The notes under the pieces: model-generated
What the model saw: only the letters and a program-made list of their open reading frames with translations
Told to the model about the DNA's origin: nothing
Databases searched by the model: none
Position numbers and translations under genes: made by a program
NCBI RefSeq assembly: GCF_036345155.1
Contig: NZ_CP107772.1
Span: forward strand, 2,914,001 to 2,978,000
Length of the DNA stretch: 64,000 nucleotides
Origin: Streptomyces sp. NBC_00582
GTDB lineage: Bacteria; Actinomycetota; Actinomycetes; Streptomycetales; Streptomycetaceae
Reading direction: 5' to 3'
Shown here: piece by piece, positions 41,370-49,214 of the stretch
Position numbering within the stretch: the first letter of the stretch is position 1
Layout of the letters: every line of letters begins with the position of its first letter

Positions 41370-41525
41370 CCCCTTGCAGTCGCCGGGCGGGCAGTTCGGC
41401 CTCGACGAGGTCGGCGGCCCGTCGTGTGCCGCCCTCCTCGGCCGTCTCCGTATCCGGATGTCGGCGAGCCGGCGGGCGACCTCGGGGTCCTCGACGAGTG
41501 CGGCCTCCCGCAGCGCCTCGGGACC
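41370..41525 (-). pseudogene. Possible frameshifted gene remnant
   Basis: On the minus strand one frame gives EALREAALVEDPEVARRLAD and then turns to low-quality Arg-rich sequence. A neighbouring frame takes over with DTETAEEGGTRRAADLVEAE and continues LPARRLQGG. Together they look like one helical coding segment broken by a single frameshift. No start, stop context or family could be assigned. Confidence 0.3.
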
Positions 41526-41608
41526 CCGTCAAGGGTGCGCGCACCGGGCCCGACCTGTGGCAATGCGAGACTGGCCGGAACCTGCACAGGACACGGAGGC
41601 GGAGGACC

Positions 41609-42472
41609 ATGGACGAGGCAACGGCTCGGGACGTAGTGGCCGCGGCGGGGGTGCTGCCGGGTCCGGCGCGGGACGCCCGGCTCCTCGCCCTGGGCGAGAA
41701 CGCGGTGTTCGCCGCCGGTGACCTGGTGGTCAAGGTGGGCCGGGACGCCGCACTCCTGGACCGGGCCCGGCACGAGCTGGACGTCGCCTCCTGGCTGGAG
41801 GGGGCCGGTGTCCCCGCCGTGCGGGCGGCCGGGCCCGAGCCGCTGTTGGTGGAGGGGCATCCGGTGACGGTGTGGCACCGGCTGCCCGACGCCGTGCGCC
41901 CCGCCGAGCCCGGGGATCTGGCCGAACTCCTGCGGTCGGTGCACGCCCTGACCACCCCCTCCTTCGGTCTGCCGCCCCGCGATCTGCTGTCGGGGGTGGA
42001 GCGCTGGCTGCGGCTCGCCGGGGACGCGGTCGATCCGGCGGACGCGGCGTATCTGCGCGAGCGCCGCGACGGTTTCGCCGCGGCGGCCGCCGCCTTGGTC
42101 CCCCGTCTCCCGCCGGGCCCGATCCACGGCGACGCGCTGCCGCGCAATGTGCACGTGGGCCCCGCCGGGCCGGTCCTGGTCGATCTGGAGACGGTCTCGG
42201 CGGATCTGCGGGAGCACGATCTCGTCGTGATGGCCCTGTCCCGCGACCGCTACGGGCTGCCCGCCGAGGCCTACGACTCCTTCACCGAGGCCTACGGCTG
42301 GGACGTACGGGAGTGGGAGGGCTGCGCGGTGCTGCGCGGCGCCCGGGAGACGGCGAGCTGCGCCTGGGTCGCCCAGCACGCGCCCGCCAACCCCAAGGCG
42401 CTGGCGGAGTTCGGGCGCAGGGTGGCGTCGCTGCGGGACGGCGACGAGGCGGTCAGGTGGTACCCCTTCTGA
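41609..42472 (+). CDS. Aminoglycoside-phosphotransferase-like kinase (287 aa)
   Basis: A small-molecule kinase fold (APH family). The nucleotide-binding Lys is in DLVVKVGRDAAL, the catalytic loop is IHGDALPRNVHV (HGDxxxxN intact) and the metal-binding Asp is in VLVDLETVSADLREHDLV. The substrate is unknown; these proteins are numerous in Streptomyces and most are not resistance enzymes. The ATG at 41609 has GGAGG 4 nt upstream. It converges on the exonuclease gene with a 7-bp gap. Confidence 0.85.
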   Translation: MDEATARDVVAAAGVLPGPARDARLLALGENAVFAAGDLVVKVGRDAALLDRARHELDVASWLEGAGVPAVRAAGPEPLLVEGHPVTVWHRLPDAVRPAEPGDLAELLRSVHALTTPSFGLPPRDLLSGVERWLRLAGDAVDPADAAYLRERRDGFAAAAAALVPRLPPGPIHGDALPRNVHVGPAGPVLVDLETVSADLREHDLVVMALSRDRYGLPAEAYDSFTEAYGWDVREWEGCAVLRGARETASCAWVAQHAPANPKALAEFGRRVASLRDGDEAVRWYPF

Positions 42473-42479
42473 GCGGGGG

Positions 42480-43205
42480 TCAGACGGTGGGGCTGTCCGC
42501 GAGCTCCCGCACGGGCCATGCCCCGTCCACCACCGCGTCCGTCTCGCCCTTGCGGCGCAGGAAGCTCTGGAAGTCCGCCGCCCACGCGGCGTACCACTCG
42601 ATCTGGCGGTGGTGCAGCTCCGCCGGGCCGAGGGCGCCGATCTTGGGGTGGCGGGCGGCTATCGCGCAGGCCAGCCGGGCGGCCGCGAGGGCGTCGGCGG
42701 AGGCGTCGTGGGCGGAGTCGAGGGTGACGCCGTACTCGGCGCAGACCGCTTCGAGGTTGCGCTTGCCGCGGCGGTAGCGGTCGGCCCACCGGTCGATGGT
42801 GTACGGGTCGACGACGGGGGCCGGGTCGAGGCCTCCGAGCCGCTCGCGCAGGGACGGCAGACCGTGGCGGCGCAGTTCGGCGGAGAGCAGGGTCAGGTCG
42901 AAGGTCGCGTTGTAGGCGACGACCGGGACGCCGGTGCGCCAGTAGCCCGTGAGGACGTCGGCGATCGCGTCCGCGACACGGTCGGCGGGGCTGCCCTCGG
43001 CGGCGGCCCGCTCATTGCTGATCCCGTGCACGGCGACGGCGTCGGCCGGGATCTCCACGCCCGGGTCCGCCAGCCACTCCTTGCGCCCGAGGACCTGTCC
43101 GTCCCGGACCTCGATCACGGCGCCGGTGACGATGCGCGCCTCGCGCGGATCCGTCCCGGTCGTCTCCAGGTCGAAGCCGACGAGCAGCTCCCGGTACCAG
43201 GCCAT
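42480..43205 (-). CDS. DnaQ-like DEDDh 3'-5' exonuclease (241 aa)
   Basis: Exo I is GFDLETTGTDP (Asp and Glu ligands), Exo II is AYNATFDLTLL and Exo III is SAHDASADALAAARL with the catalytic His. The protein is a stand-alone proofreading-type exonuclease such as those related to the DNA polymerase III epsilon subunit, trimming DNA or RNA. About 60 C-terminal residues lie beyond the exonuclease fold. Confidence 0.9.
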   Translation of the reverse strand: MAWYRELLVGFDLETTGTDPREARIVTGAVIEVRDGQVLGRKEWLADPGVEIPADAVAVHGISNERAAAEGSPADRVADAIADVLTGYWRTGVPVVAYNATFDLTLLSAELRRHGLPSLRERLGGLDPAPVVDPYTIDRWADRYRRGKRNLEAVCAEYGVTLDSAHDASADALAAARLACAIAARHPKIGALGPAELHHRQIEWYAAWAADFQSFLRRKGETDAVVDGAWPVRELADSPTV

Positions 43206-43289
43206 GACGGCCCCCCTTCTCGGTGGTGCTTTCCCCCAGTGGTCTCCACCTTCGCACGTGGCACTGACAATCAGAGGACCGGGGACGGA

Positions 43290-44528
43290 TCAGGACACCG
43301 GTCGCGAATCCGCCCAAGCCAGTTCGAACTCCTCGCGGTATGCCGCGAAAAGACCCCCTTCGTCCACCTCGCCCGGTTTGACCACCCGGTTGCCGCCGCG
43401 CAGCACCAGCACCGGCGCCTCCATGCCGCGCATGCGCCGCAGATAGGACTGGACGACCGCGATGCCGTCGGTGCCGTCGCCGTCGACCAGGTAGGCGGTG
43501 AAGCGGGGTGTCTCGTCGTACACCTGGATCTGGAAGGCGCCCGGGTCGCGCAGCCGGGAGCGGACCCGGCGCATGTGGAGGATGTTCATCTCCACCGAGC
43601 GGCTCAGTTCGCCCCGTTTCATCCCGAGTTCGCGTTCGCGGCGCTTGACCGCGCTGGAGGCGGGGTTGAGGAAGAGCAGCCGGACGCGGGCGCCCGCCTC
43701 GGCGAGGCGGACCAGGCGGCGGCCGGAGAAGTTCTGCACCAGCAGGTTGAGGCCGATGCCGATGGCGTCGATGCGGCGCGAGCCGTCGAAGATGTCCTCG
43801 GCGGGGAACTGGCGCAACAGCCGCACCCGGTCGGAGTGGACCGCGACCACGTCCGCGTAGCGGTCGCCGACGAGGTCCTCGACGGCGTCGACGGGCAGCC
43901 GCCGCGCGGACGGCACGTCCCCGCCGGTGCCGAGCATCTCCAGCAGCCGCGCGGAGGCCCGCTCGGCCTGGCCCAGCACGGCCTCGGACAGCGCCCGGTT
44001 GCGGGAGACGACGTTGCGGGTCACCTCCAGCTCGTCCAGGGCGAGTTCGACGTCCCGGCGGTCGTCGAGGTAGGGCTCGAAGCACGGCCAGTGCTGCACC
44101 ATCAGCTCGCGCAGCTGCGGCAACGTCAGGAAGGAGATGACGTTGTCGTCGGCCGGGTCGAGCAAGTAGCCCTTGCGGCGGCTGACTTCGCGGACGGCGA
44201 CCGCGCGCTGCACCCATTCCTGTCCGGCGGGGCCGGCCGCGGCGACCACCCATTCGTCGCCGTGGACGGGTTCGTAGATGGGCCGCAGCACGGCGGCCAC
44301 CACGGCGCGCAGCCGCTGTTCGACGAGGTTCAGCCAGATGTAGGCCCGGCCGGCCCGCTGGGCGCGCGTGCGCACCTCGCGCCAGGCGTCGGCGTCCCAG
44401 TCCAGCTCCGGGCCGATGGCGTTGGTCTCCATCGGCCGGGCCAGGGACACCGCTCCGGGCGGGACCTCTGTGGAGTTCCCCTCGTGACCCTCGTCACCAG
44501 GGGGCAGCTCCAGCCCTCCCGAGCCCAC
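43290..44528 (-). CDS. SAV2148-family HEPN-domain protein (412 aa)
   Basis: I recognise this as the conserved actinobacterial SAV2148 type (GELDWDADAWREVRTRAQRAGRAY-like start, YLLDPADDNVISFLTLPQLREL, then RALSEAVLGQAERASARLLEML). The last third (ARVRLLFLNPASSAVKRRERELGM, then YDETPRFTAYLVDGDG and QSYLRRMRGMEAPVLVLRGG) resembles a phospholipase-D-like, catalytically minimal module of the type that follows HEPN proteins. No biochemical role is known. The GTG at 44528 is the preferred start (VGSGGLELPPGDEGHEGNST); a frame open to a TTG at 44570 lacks support. Confidence 0.8.
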   Translation of the reverse strand: MGSGGLELPPGDEGHEGNSTEVPPGAVSLARPMETNAIGPELDWDADAWREVRTRAQRAGRAYIWLNLVEQRLRAVVAAVLRPIYEPVHGDEWVVAAAGPAGQEWVQRAVAVREVSRRKGYLLDPADDNVISFLTLPQLRELMVQHWPCFEPYLDDRRDVELALDELEVTRNVVSRNRALSEAVLGQAERASARLLEMLGTGGDVPSARRLPVDAVEDLVGDRYADVVAVHSDRVRLLRQFPAEDIFDGSRRIDAIGIGLNLLVQNFSGRRLVRLAEAGARVRLLFLNPASSAVKRRERELGMKRGELSRSVEMNILHMRRVRSRLRDPGAFQIQVYDETPRFTAYLVDGDGTDGIAVVQSYLRRMRGMEAPVLVLRGGNRVVKPGEVDEGGLFAAYREEFELAWADSRPVS

Positions 44529-44630
44529 CCAAGCACCGCCTTCCGCTCCCCCGAGCTCTCCCCGTCTCAACGATCAAGGAAGGGTACTCCGGGACCGGTC
44601 GGCGGTGCAGCCGGATGGGCAGGTCGTTTC

Positions 44631-45947
44631 TCAACTGCCGTCGCGCGGGATGCCGTTCTCGCCCCGGAGCGCGGAGGGTGTGAGCGGATTCATGGCCGTG
44701 ACGTCCCGGGGGGCGATGGAGAAGCCCTGCCAGTGGACCGGCATGGGCTGCTGGTCCTCGTCACGGGCGATGTGGTGGAAGCCCACGTTCACCCAGGCCA
44801 CGGGGTGCTTGAGGGTCTGCCCGTTCACCCACCCGTCGACGGCCTTCGGGTGTCCCGTACCGCAGTTGAGGGGGTTGTTGCTCGCGTACATCTCGCACTT
44901 GTTGTACTCGGTGAAGTAGACGTCGTGCTTGGTGAAGCTGCGTCCGGAGTACTTGGTGGTGGCGCCGGGGACGAGTTCGTAGCTGCGGGCGTGCCCGTCC
45001 TTGTTCTTGCCGATGTTGCTGACCACGCGCCACCAGCGCATGTTCTTGGCGTCGCCCGCGAGTTCCTTGGTGACGGGGGTGCGGGTGGTCTTGTTGGTCG
45101 GGCCCTGCTGGCCGCTCGCGGGCGCGCTGACCGTCGAGTCGTACTGCTCGATCTTGTTGGCGGAGGAGCCGTCGAGGCCGAAGTCCAGCCGCCAGAAGAC
45201 GTTGTGGCTGTGGCTGGTGGCCTTGGCCTGGGCGCCGCTGCCTATGGGCCAGCCGCGGCCGTCACCGGCGTCGTAGTCGAAGGGCGACAGGCTGCCGGTG
45301 GCGCCGACGTTCATGTTGACCGTGCCGTCGTCGGAGAAGCGCCACTCGGTCATGTACTCGTACCAGCCGACCTTGTTGACCGTGTAGATCAGCAGGTCCT
45401 TGCCCTGGGCCTGGTAGACCTTGTTGTTGTCGGCCTGCATGCGGTAGGCGTGGCCGCGCGAACGGGTCGTGGTGCACATGCCCTTGACGTTCGAGGCGGA
45501 CGGGGCGGTCTCCGGGACCTTGATGGTCTTGATGGTGCCGCCGGGGCACTCGGCGGGGGTCAGATTGACCAGGCCGGAGCCGAAGTTGAAGTCGGTGACG
45601 TCGTTGTACTCGTTCTTGCCGTCGTCGTAGGGCACATGGATCTGGGCGATCTTGGCGCTGGTCAGGACGCGGATCGGCTTGGTCTCGCCGGGCGGCTGGT
45701 AGGTGACCTTCTCCAGGACGAGCCCGGACTTGGCCTCGTAGCGCCAGCACATGCGCCAGGTGGTGCCGGTGGAGAGCTTCTGTTCGATGCGGTAGGCGGC
45801 GCTGCAGTCTGCGGCGGCCGCCGCGGGGGCGGCCTTCGGCTGGGCGACGGCGGGACCGGCCCCGGCGGTCGCGCCTGCGGCCAGCGCGGCCAGGGACAGG
45901 CCGAAGGCCGCCCCCTTCTGGGTACGGCTCATTCTGGTGACGCGCAT
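44631..45947 (-). CDS. Secreted copper-amine-oxidase catalytic-domain-like protein (438 aa)
   Basis: A Sec signal (GLSLAALAAGATAGAGPAVAQ) precedes a region that follows the catalytic beta-sandwich of copper amine oxidases. It has AQIHVPYDDGKNEYNDVTDF, then the cofactor region KVGWYEYMTEWRF, then copper ligands His246/His248 in TSHSHNVFW, and the third His near 391 in VGFHHIARDED-x2-PMP. The cofactor Tyr is at 196, but the Asn that normally precedes it is Trp, so the topaquinone consensus N-Y-D/E is broken. The protein is about 200 residues shorter than usual and lacks N-terminal domains; the upstream gene appears to supply them. Whether quinone forms and amines are oxidised is open. Confidence 0.75.
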   Translation of the reverse strand: MRVTRMSRTQKGAAFGLSLAALAAGATAGAGPAVAQPKAAPAAAAADCSAAYRIEQKLSTGTTWRMCWRYEAKSGLVLEKVTYQPPGETKPIRVLTSAKIAQIHVPYDDGKNEYNDVTDFNFGSGLVNLTPAECPGGTIKTIKVPETAPSASNVKGMCTTTRSRGHAYRMQADNNKVYQAQGKDLLIYTVNKVGWYEYMTEWRFSDDGTVNMNVGATGSLSPFDYDAGDGRGWPIGSGAQAKATSHSHNVFWRLDFGLDGSSANKIEQYDSTVSAPASGQQGPTNKTTRTPVTKELAGDAKNMRWWRVVSNIGKNKDGHARSYELVPGATTKYSGRSFTKHDVYFTEYNKCEMYASNNPLNCGTGHPKAVDGWVNGQTLKHPVAWVNVGFHHIARDEDQQPMPVHWQGFSIAPRDVTAMNPLTPSALRGENGIPRDGS

Positions 45948-46004
45948 GAGGACATGACTCCTTGACAGGAGGTGACGGGTGGGAAAGTGGAGGTGCGGGC
46001 CGGG

Positions 46005-46817
46005 TCAGCCGTTGAGCCGGACGACGTTGGCGGCGCTGAGGTCGATCACGAAGGCCCGGGCGTCGATCCAGGGACCGTTCTTCACCTTCGGCAGCAGCCG
46101 TACGCAGCGGTGCTCGCCGCACTTGTCGAGTGCGGCCGGCTGGGCGCCGGGCACCGAGTGGTAGATCATGCTGGAGAGCTCCAGCTGGTCCGGGGAGGTG
46201 AGCTCCTTGCCGGTGGCGTCCTTGTAGTCGGCCTTCAGGCCGGCGCCGAGCGGGTCGGCGATGAGCACCCGGGCCGCCTCGCTCTGCTCGTCGGGGCTGA
46301 GCGGCGGCTGGACACCGCGCTGGGTGCCGGTGTTCTCCACCTTGCCGGTGTCGAGGTTGACGGTCTTGGTGACGACCGTGTCGGTCTTGTAGTCGTAGAA
46401 CGTCACGTCGGCGCGCCGGGGCGCGTCCGGGTCGTCGAGTTCGTCGGCGTCGGGCGCGGCGAGCTCCACCCCGAGGCGCTGCGGGCCGCGCTCGCCCTCG
46501 ACGTTCTGCGCGGCGTTGAAGGCCTGCCGGCTGAGCGCGAGCTGCTCGGCGCGCTTCATCTCGTCGTCGGTGAGCGGGTCGCTGCCCTTGCCCTTCTCGC
46601 CCTCGTCGGGCGCGGCCTCGACGACGCCTGCGGGCACCGAGCCGCCCTCCCCGGCGGCCGCCGCCCGCCCGGCGCTCTGTCCGGTGCCGCTGCCTCCCTT
46701 GTCGTCCGCCCCCGCCGTGCCCGGCAGGGTGATCCCGATCATCACGGCCGTCGAGGCCACCGCGATGGCCGTACCCGCCACCACCTTGCCCAGGTGGCGA
46801 CGCACTGTCGTGCGCAC
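46005..46817 (-). CDS. Secreted protein resembling copper-amine-oxidase N-terminal domains (270 aa)
   Basis: A Sec signal (VVAGTAIAVASTAVMIGITL...GTAGADD) is followed by an acidic, Gly-rich linker (to about 85) and then DPLTDDEMKRAEQLAL. The last 140 residues (ADVTFYDYKTDTVVTKTVNL, then GVQPPLSPDEQSEAARVLIAD, then LLPKVKNGPWIDARAFVIDL) follow the layout of the N2/N3 domains that precede the catalytic domain in amine oxidases. The gene starts at GTG 46817 and ends 57 bp before the catalytic-domain-like gene on the same strand. Together they look like one oxidase divided over two exported polypeptides. Confidence 0.7.
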   Translation of the reverse strand: MRTTVRRHLGKVVAGTAIAVASTAVMIGITLPGTAGADDKGGSGTGQSAGRAAAAGEGGSVPAGVVEAAPDEGEKGKGSDPLTDDEMKRAEQLALSRQAFNAAQNVEGERGPQRLGVELAAPDADELDDPDAPRRADVTFYDYKTDTVVTKTVNLDTGKVENTGTQRGVQPPLSPDEQSEAARVLIADPLGAGLKADYKDATGKELTSPDQLELSSMIYHSVPGAQPAALDKCGEHRCVRLLPKVKNGPWIDARAFVIDLSAANVVRLNG

Positions 46818-47009
46818 AATTGCCCCCTACTCCCCCTGCTGCCGGGAGTATGTCTGTCTGCCCCACGGAATACGGCATACGCCGGATTCCGGCCTATGCA
46901 CTGGTCGACAGGTAAGAGGGCAGTAAGTCGAAGGCGGTTCCATCAGTTTCCGCGAGACTCGGGCGGCAAGGCGCCCCCGGGGCGGCGGCCCACCTGAAAG
47001 AGTCGGTTC

Positions 47010-49118
47010 ATGCAGGTCTGGCCTGGAGAGGCGTACCCCCTCGGTGCCACGTACGACGGCGCCGGCACGAACTTCGCGGTCTTCACGGAGGCCGCGGACC
47101 GAGTAGAGCTGTGTCTGCTGCACGACGACGGCTCGGAGACGGCGGTGGAACTGCGCGAGAGCGACGCGTTCGTCCGGCACGCGTACCTGCCGGGCGTGAT
47201 GCCCGGACAGCGCTACGGCTTCCGGGTGCACGGTCCGTACGACCCCGCGCGCGGGCTGCGCTGCAACTCGGCGAAGCTGTTGCTGGACCCGTACGCCAAG
47301 GCGGTCGCCGGGGCGATCCGCTGGGGCGAGGAGGTGTACGGCTACCCCTTCGGCTCCCCCGACCGGCGCAACGACCTCGACTCCGCGCCGCACACGATGA
47401 CGTCGGTGGTGGTCAACCCGTACTTCGACTGGGGCGACGACCGGCCGCCGCGCACCGAGTACCACCGCACGGTGATCTACGAGGCCCATGTGAAGGGGCT
47501 GACGATGCTCCATCCGGGGCTGCCGGAGGAGCTGCGGGGCACCTACGCGGGTCTCGCGCATCCGGCGGTGATCGAGCATCTGACGGCGCTCGGGGTGACG
47601 GCGCTGGAGCTGATGCCGGTGCATCAGTTCGTCAACGACCACCGGCTGGTCGACATGGACCTGAACAACTACTGGGGCTACAACACCATCGGCTTCTTCG
47701 CCCCGCACAACGCGTACGCCTCCTGGGGCGACCGGGGCCAGCAGGTGCTGGAGTTCAAGTCGGCGGTGCGGGCACTGCACGAGGCGGGGATCGAGGTGAT
47801 CCTCGACGTGGTCTACAACCACACGGCCGAGGGCAACCATCTGGGCCCGACGCTGTCCTTCCGGGGCATCGACAACCAGCGGTACTACCGGCTGGCGGAC
47901 GACCCCCGCTACTACATGGACACCACGGGGACGGGGAACTCGCTGCTGATGCGGTCCCCGCACGTCCTGCAAATGATCATGGACTCGCTGCGGTACTGGG
48001 TGACCGAGATGCACGTCGACGGCTTCCGCTTCGACCTCGCGGCGACGCTCGCCCGGCAGTTCCACGAGGTGGACCGGCTGTCGTCGTTCTTCGACCTGGT
48101 GCAGCAGGACCCGGTCGTCTCCCAGGTGAAGCTGATCGCGGAGCCCTGGGACGTGGGCGAGGGCGGCTACCAGGTGGGCAACTTCCCGCCGCTGTGGACG
48201 GAGTGGAACGGCAAGTACCGGGACACCGTGCGCGACCTGTGGCGGGGCGAGCAGCGCACGCTCGCGGAGTTCGCCTCCCGGCTGACCGGCTCCTCCGACC
48301 TCTACCAGGACGACGGCCGCCGACCGCTGGCCTCGATCAACTTCGTGACCTGCCACGACGGGTTCACCCTGCACGACCTGGTCGCCTACAACGACAAGCA
48401 CAACGAGGCCAACGGGGAGGACAACCGGGACGGCGAGAGTCACAACCGGTCGTGGAACTGCGGGGCGGAGGGCGACACCGACGACCCGCAGGTGCTGGCG
48501 CTGCGGGCCCGGCAGATGCGCAACTTCGTCGCCACGCTGCTGCTGTCCCAGGGCGTGCCGATGATCAGCCACGGGGATGAGTTCGGGCGCACCCAGAAGG
48601 GCAACAACAACGCCTACTGCCAGGACAGCGAGCTGGCGTGGGTGCACTGGCCCGAGGACGGCAGCGGGCTGCTGGACTTCACGCGGGCGCTCACGCGGCT
48701 GCGGCGGGAGCACCCCGTGTTCCGGCGGCGGCGCTTCTTCCACGGGCGGCCCGTGGAGGGCACCCACGACGAGCTGTCGGACATCGCCTGGTTCACCCCG
48801 GAGGGCGGGGAGATGGCCCAGCGGGACTGGGAGCGGGCGCAGGCGTCGGCGCTGTCGGTGTTCCTCAACGGCAACGCGATCTCGGAGCCGGGGCCGCGCG
48901 GGGAGCGGATCTCCGACGACTCCTTCCTGCTGCTGTTCAACGCCTCGCCGAAGCCGCTGGAGTTCGTGGTGCCGGTCGACCACGGGCGGCAGTGGCAGGT
49001 GGTCGTGGACACCGCCGCCGCGGAGCCGGTCGCGCAGGGGGCGGGCCGCAAGGTGCAGGCGGGCGACCGGCTGACCCTGGTGGACCGGAGCATGACGGTG
49101 CTGCAGCGGCCCGCCTGA
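47010..49118 (+). CDS. glgX: Glycogen debranching enzyme GlgX/TreX (702 aa)
   Basis: A GH13 isoamylase-type enzyme that cleaves alpha-1,6 branches of glycogen. An N-terminal CBM48-like domain (PLGATYDGAGTNFAVFTEAA) precedes the barrel. The nucleophile Asp is in DGFRFDLA, the acid Glu in LIAEPWD and the third Asp in TCHDGFTL; ILDVVYNHTAEG is region I. It supplies linear maltodextrins to TreY, encoded 97 bp downstream. A start at the ATG at 47010 gives the family's usual N-terminus. Confidence 0.95.
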   Translation: MQVWPGEAYPLGATYDGAGTNFAVFTEAADRVELCLLHDDGSETAVELRESDAFVRHAYLPGVMPGQRYGFRVHGPYDPARGLRCNSAKLLLDPYAKAVAGAIRWGEEVYGYPFGSPDRRNDLDSAPHTMTSVVVNPYFDWGDDRPPRTEYHRTVIYEAHVKGLTMLHPGLPEELRGTYAGLAHPAVIEHLTALGVTALELMPVHQFVNDHRLVDMDLNNYWGYNTIGFFAPHNAYASWGDRGQQVLEFKSAVRALHEAGIEVILDVVYNHTAEGNHLGPTLSFRGIDNQRYYRLADDPRYYMDTTGTGNSLLMRSPHVLQMIMDSLRYWVTEMHVDGFRFDLAATLARQFHEVDRLSSFFDLVQQDPVVSQVKLIAEPWDVGEGGYQVGNFPPLWTEWNGKYRDTVRDLWRGEQRTLAEFASRLTGSSDLYQDDGRRPLASINFVTCHDGFTLHDLVAYNDKHNEANGEDNRDGESHNRSWNCGAEGDTDDPQVLALRARQMRNFVATLLLSQGVPMISHGDEFGRTQKGNNNAYCQDSELAWVHWPEDGSGLLDFTRALTRLRREHPVFRRRRFFHGRPVEGTHDELSDIAWFTPEGGEMAQRDWERAQASALSVFLNGNAISEPGPRGERISDDSFLLLFNASPKPLEFVVPVDHGRQWQVVVDTAAAEPVAQGAGRKVQAGDRLTLVDRSMTVLQRPA

Positions 49119-49214
49119 GGCCGCCCCGTGACCGCGGCGTCCCGGTGACCCGGTGACTGGCCGACTTGGTGACGTGGTGACAGGAAAGCGGGCGGGGCGG
49201 GTACGTAGGTCTGC

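Larger units (their letters stand above)
41302..41608. other. 307-bp gap with terminator and a possible decayed coding stretch
   Basis: The gap holds the terminator at 41321-41353. Beyond it, the minus strand at about 41525-41370 reads like protein in two consecutive frames (see the separate entry). No intact gene is present. Confidence 0.6.

Noticed and set aside
41609..42472. Aminoglycoside-resistance gene
   Set aside because: Only the general kinase fold is visible; there is no close resemblance to a known resistance enzyme and no resistance or biosynthetic context.
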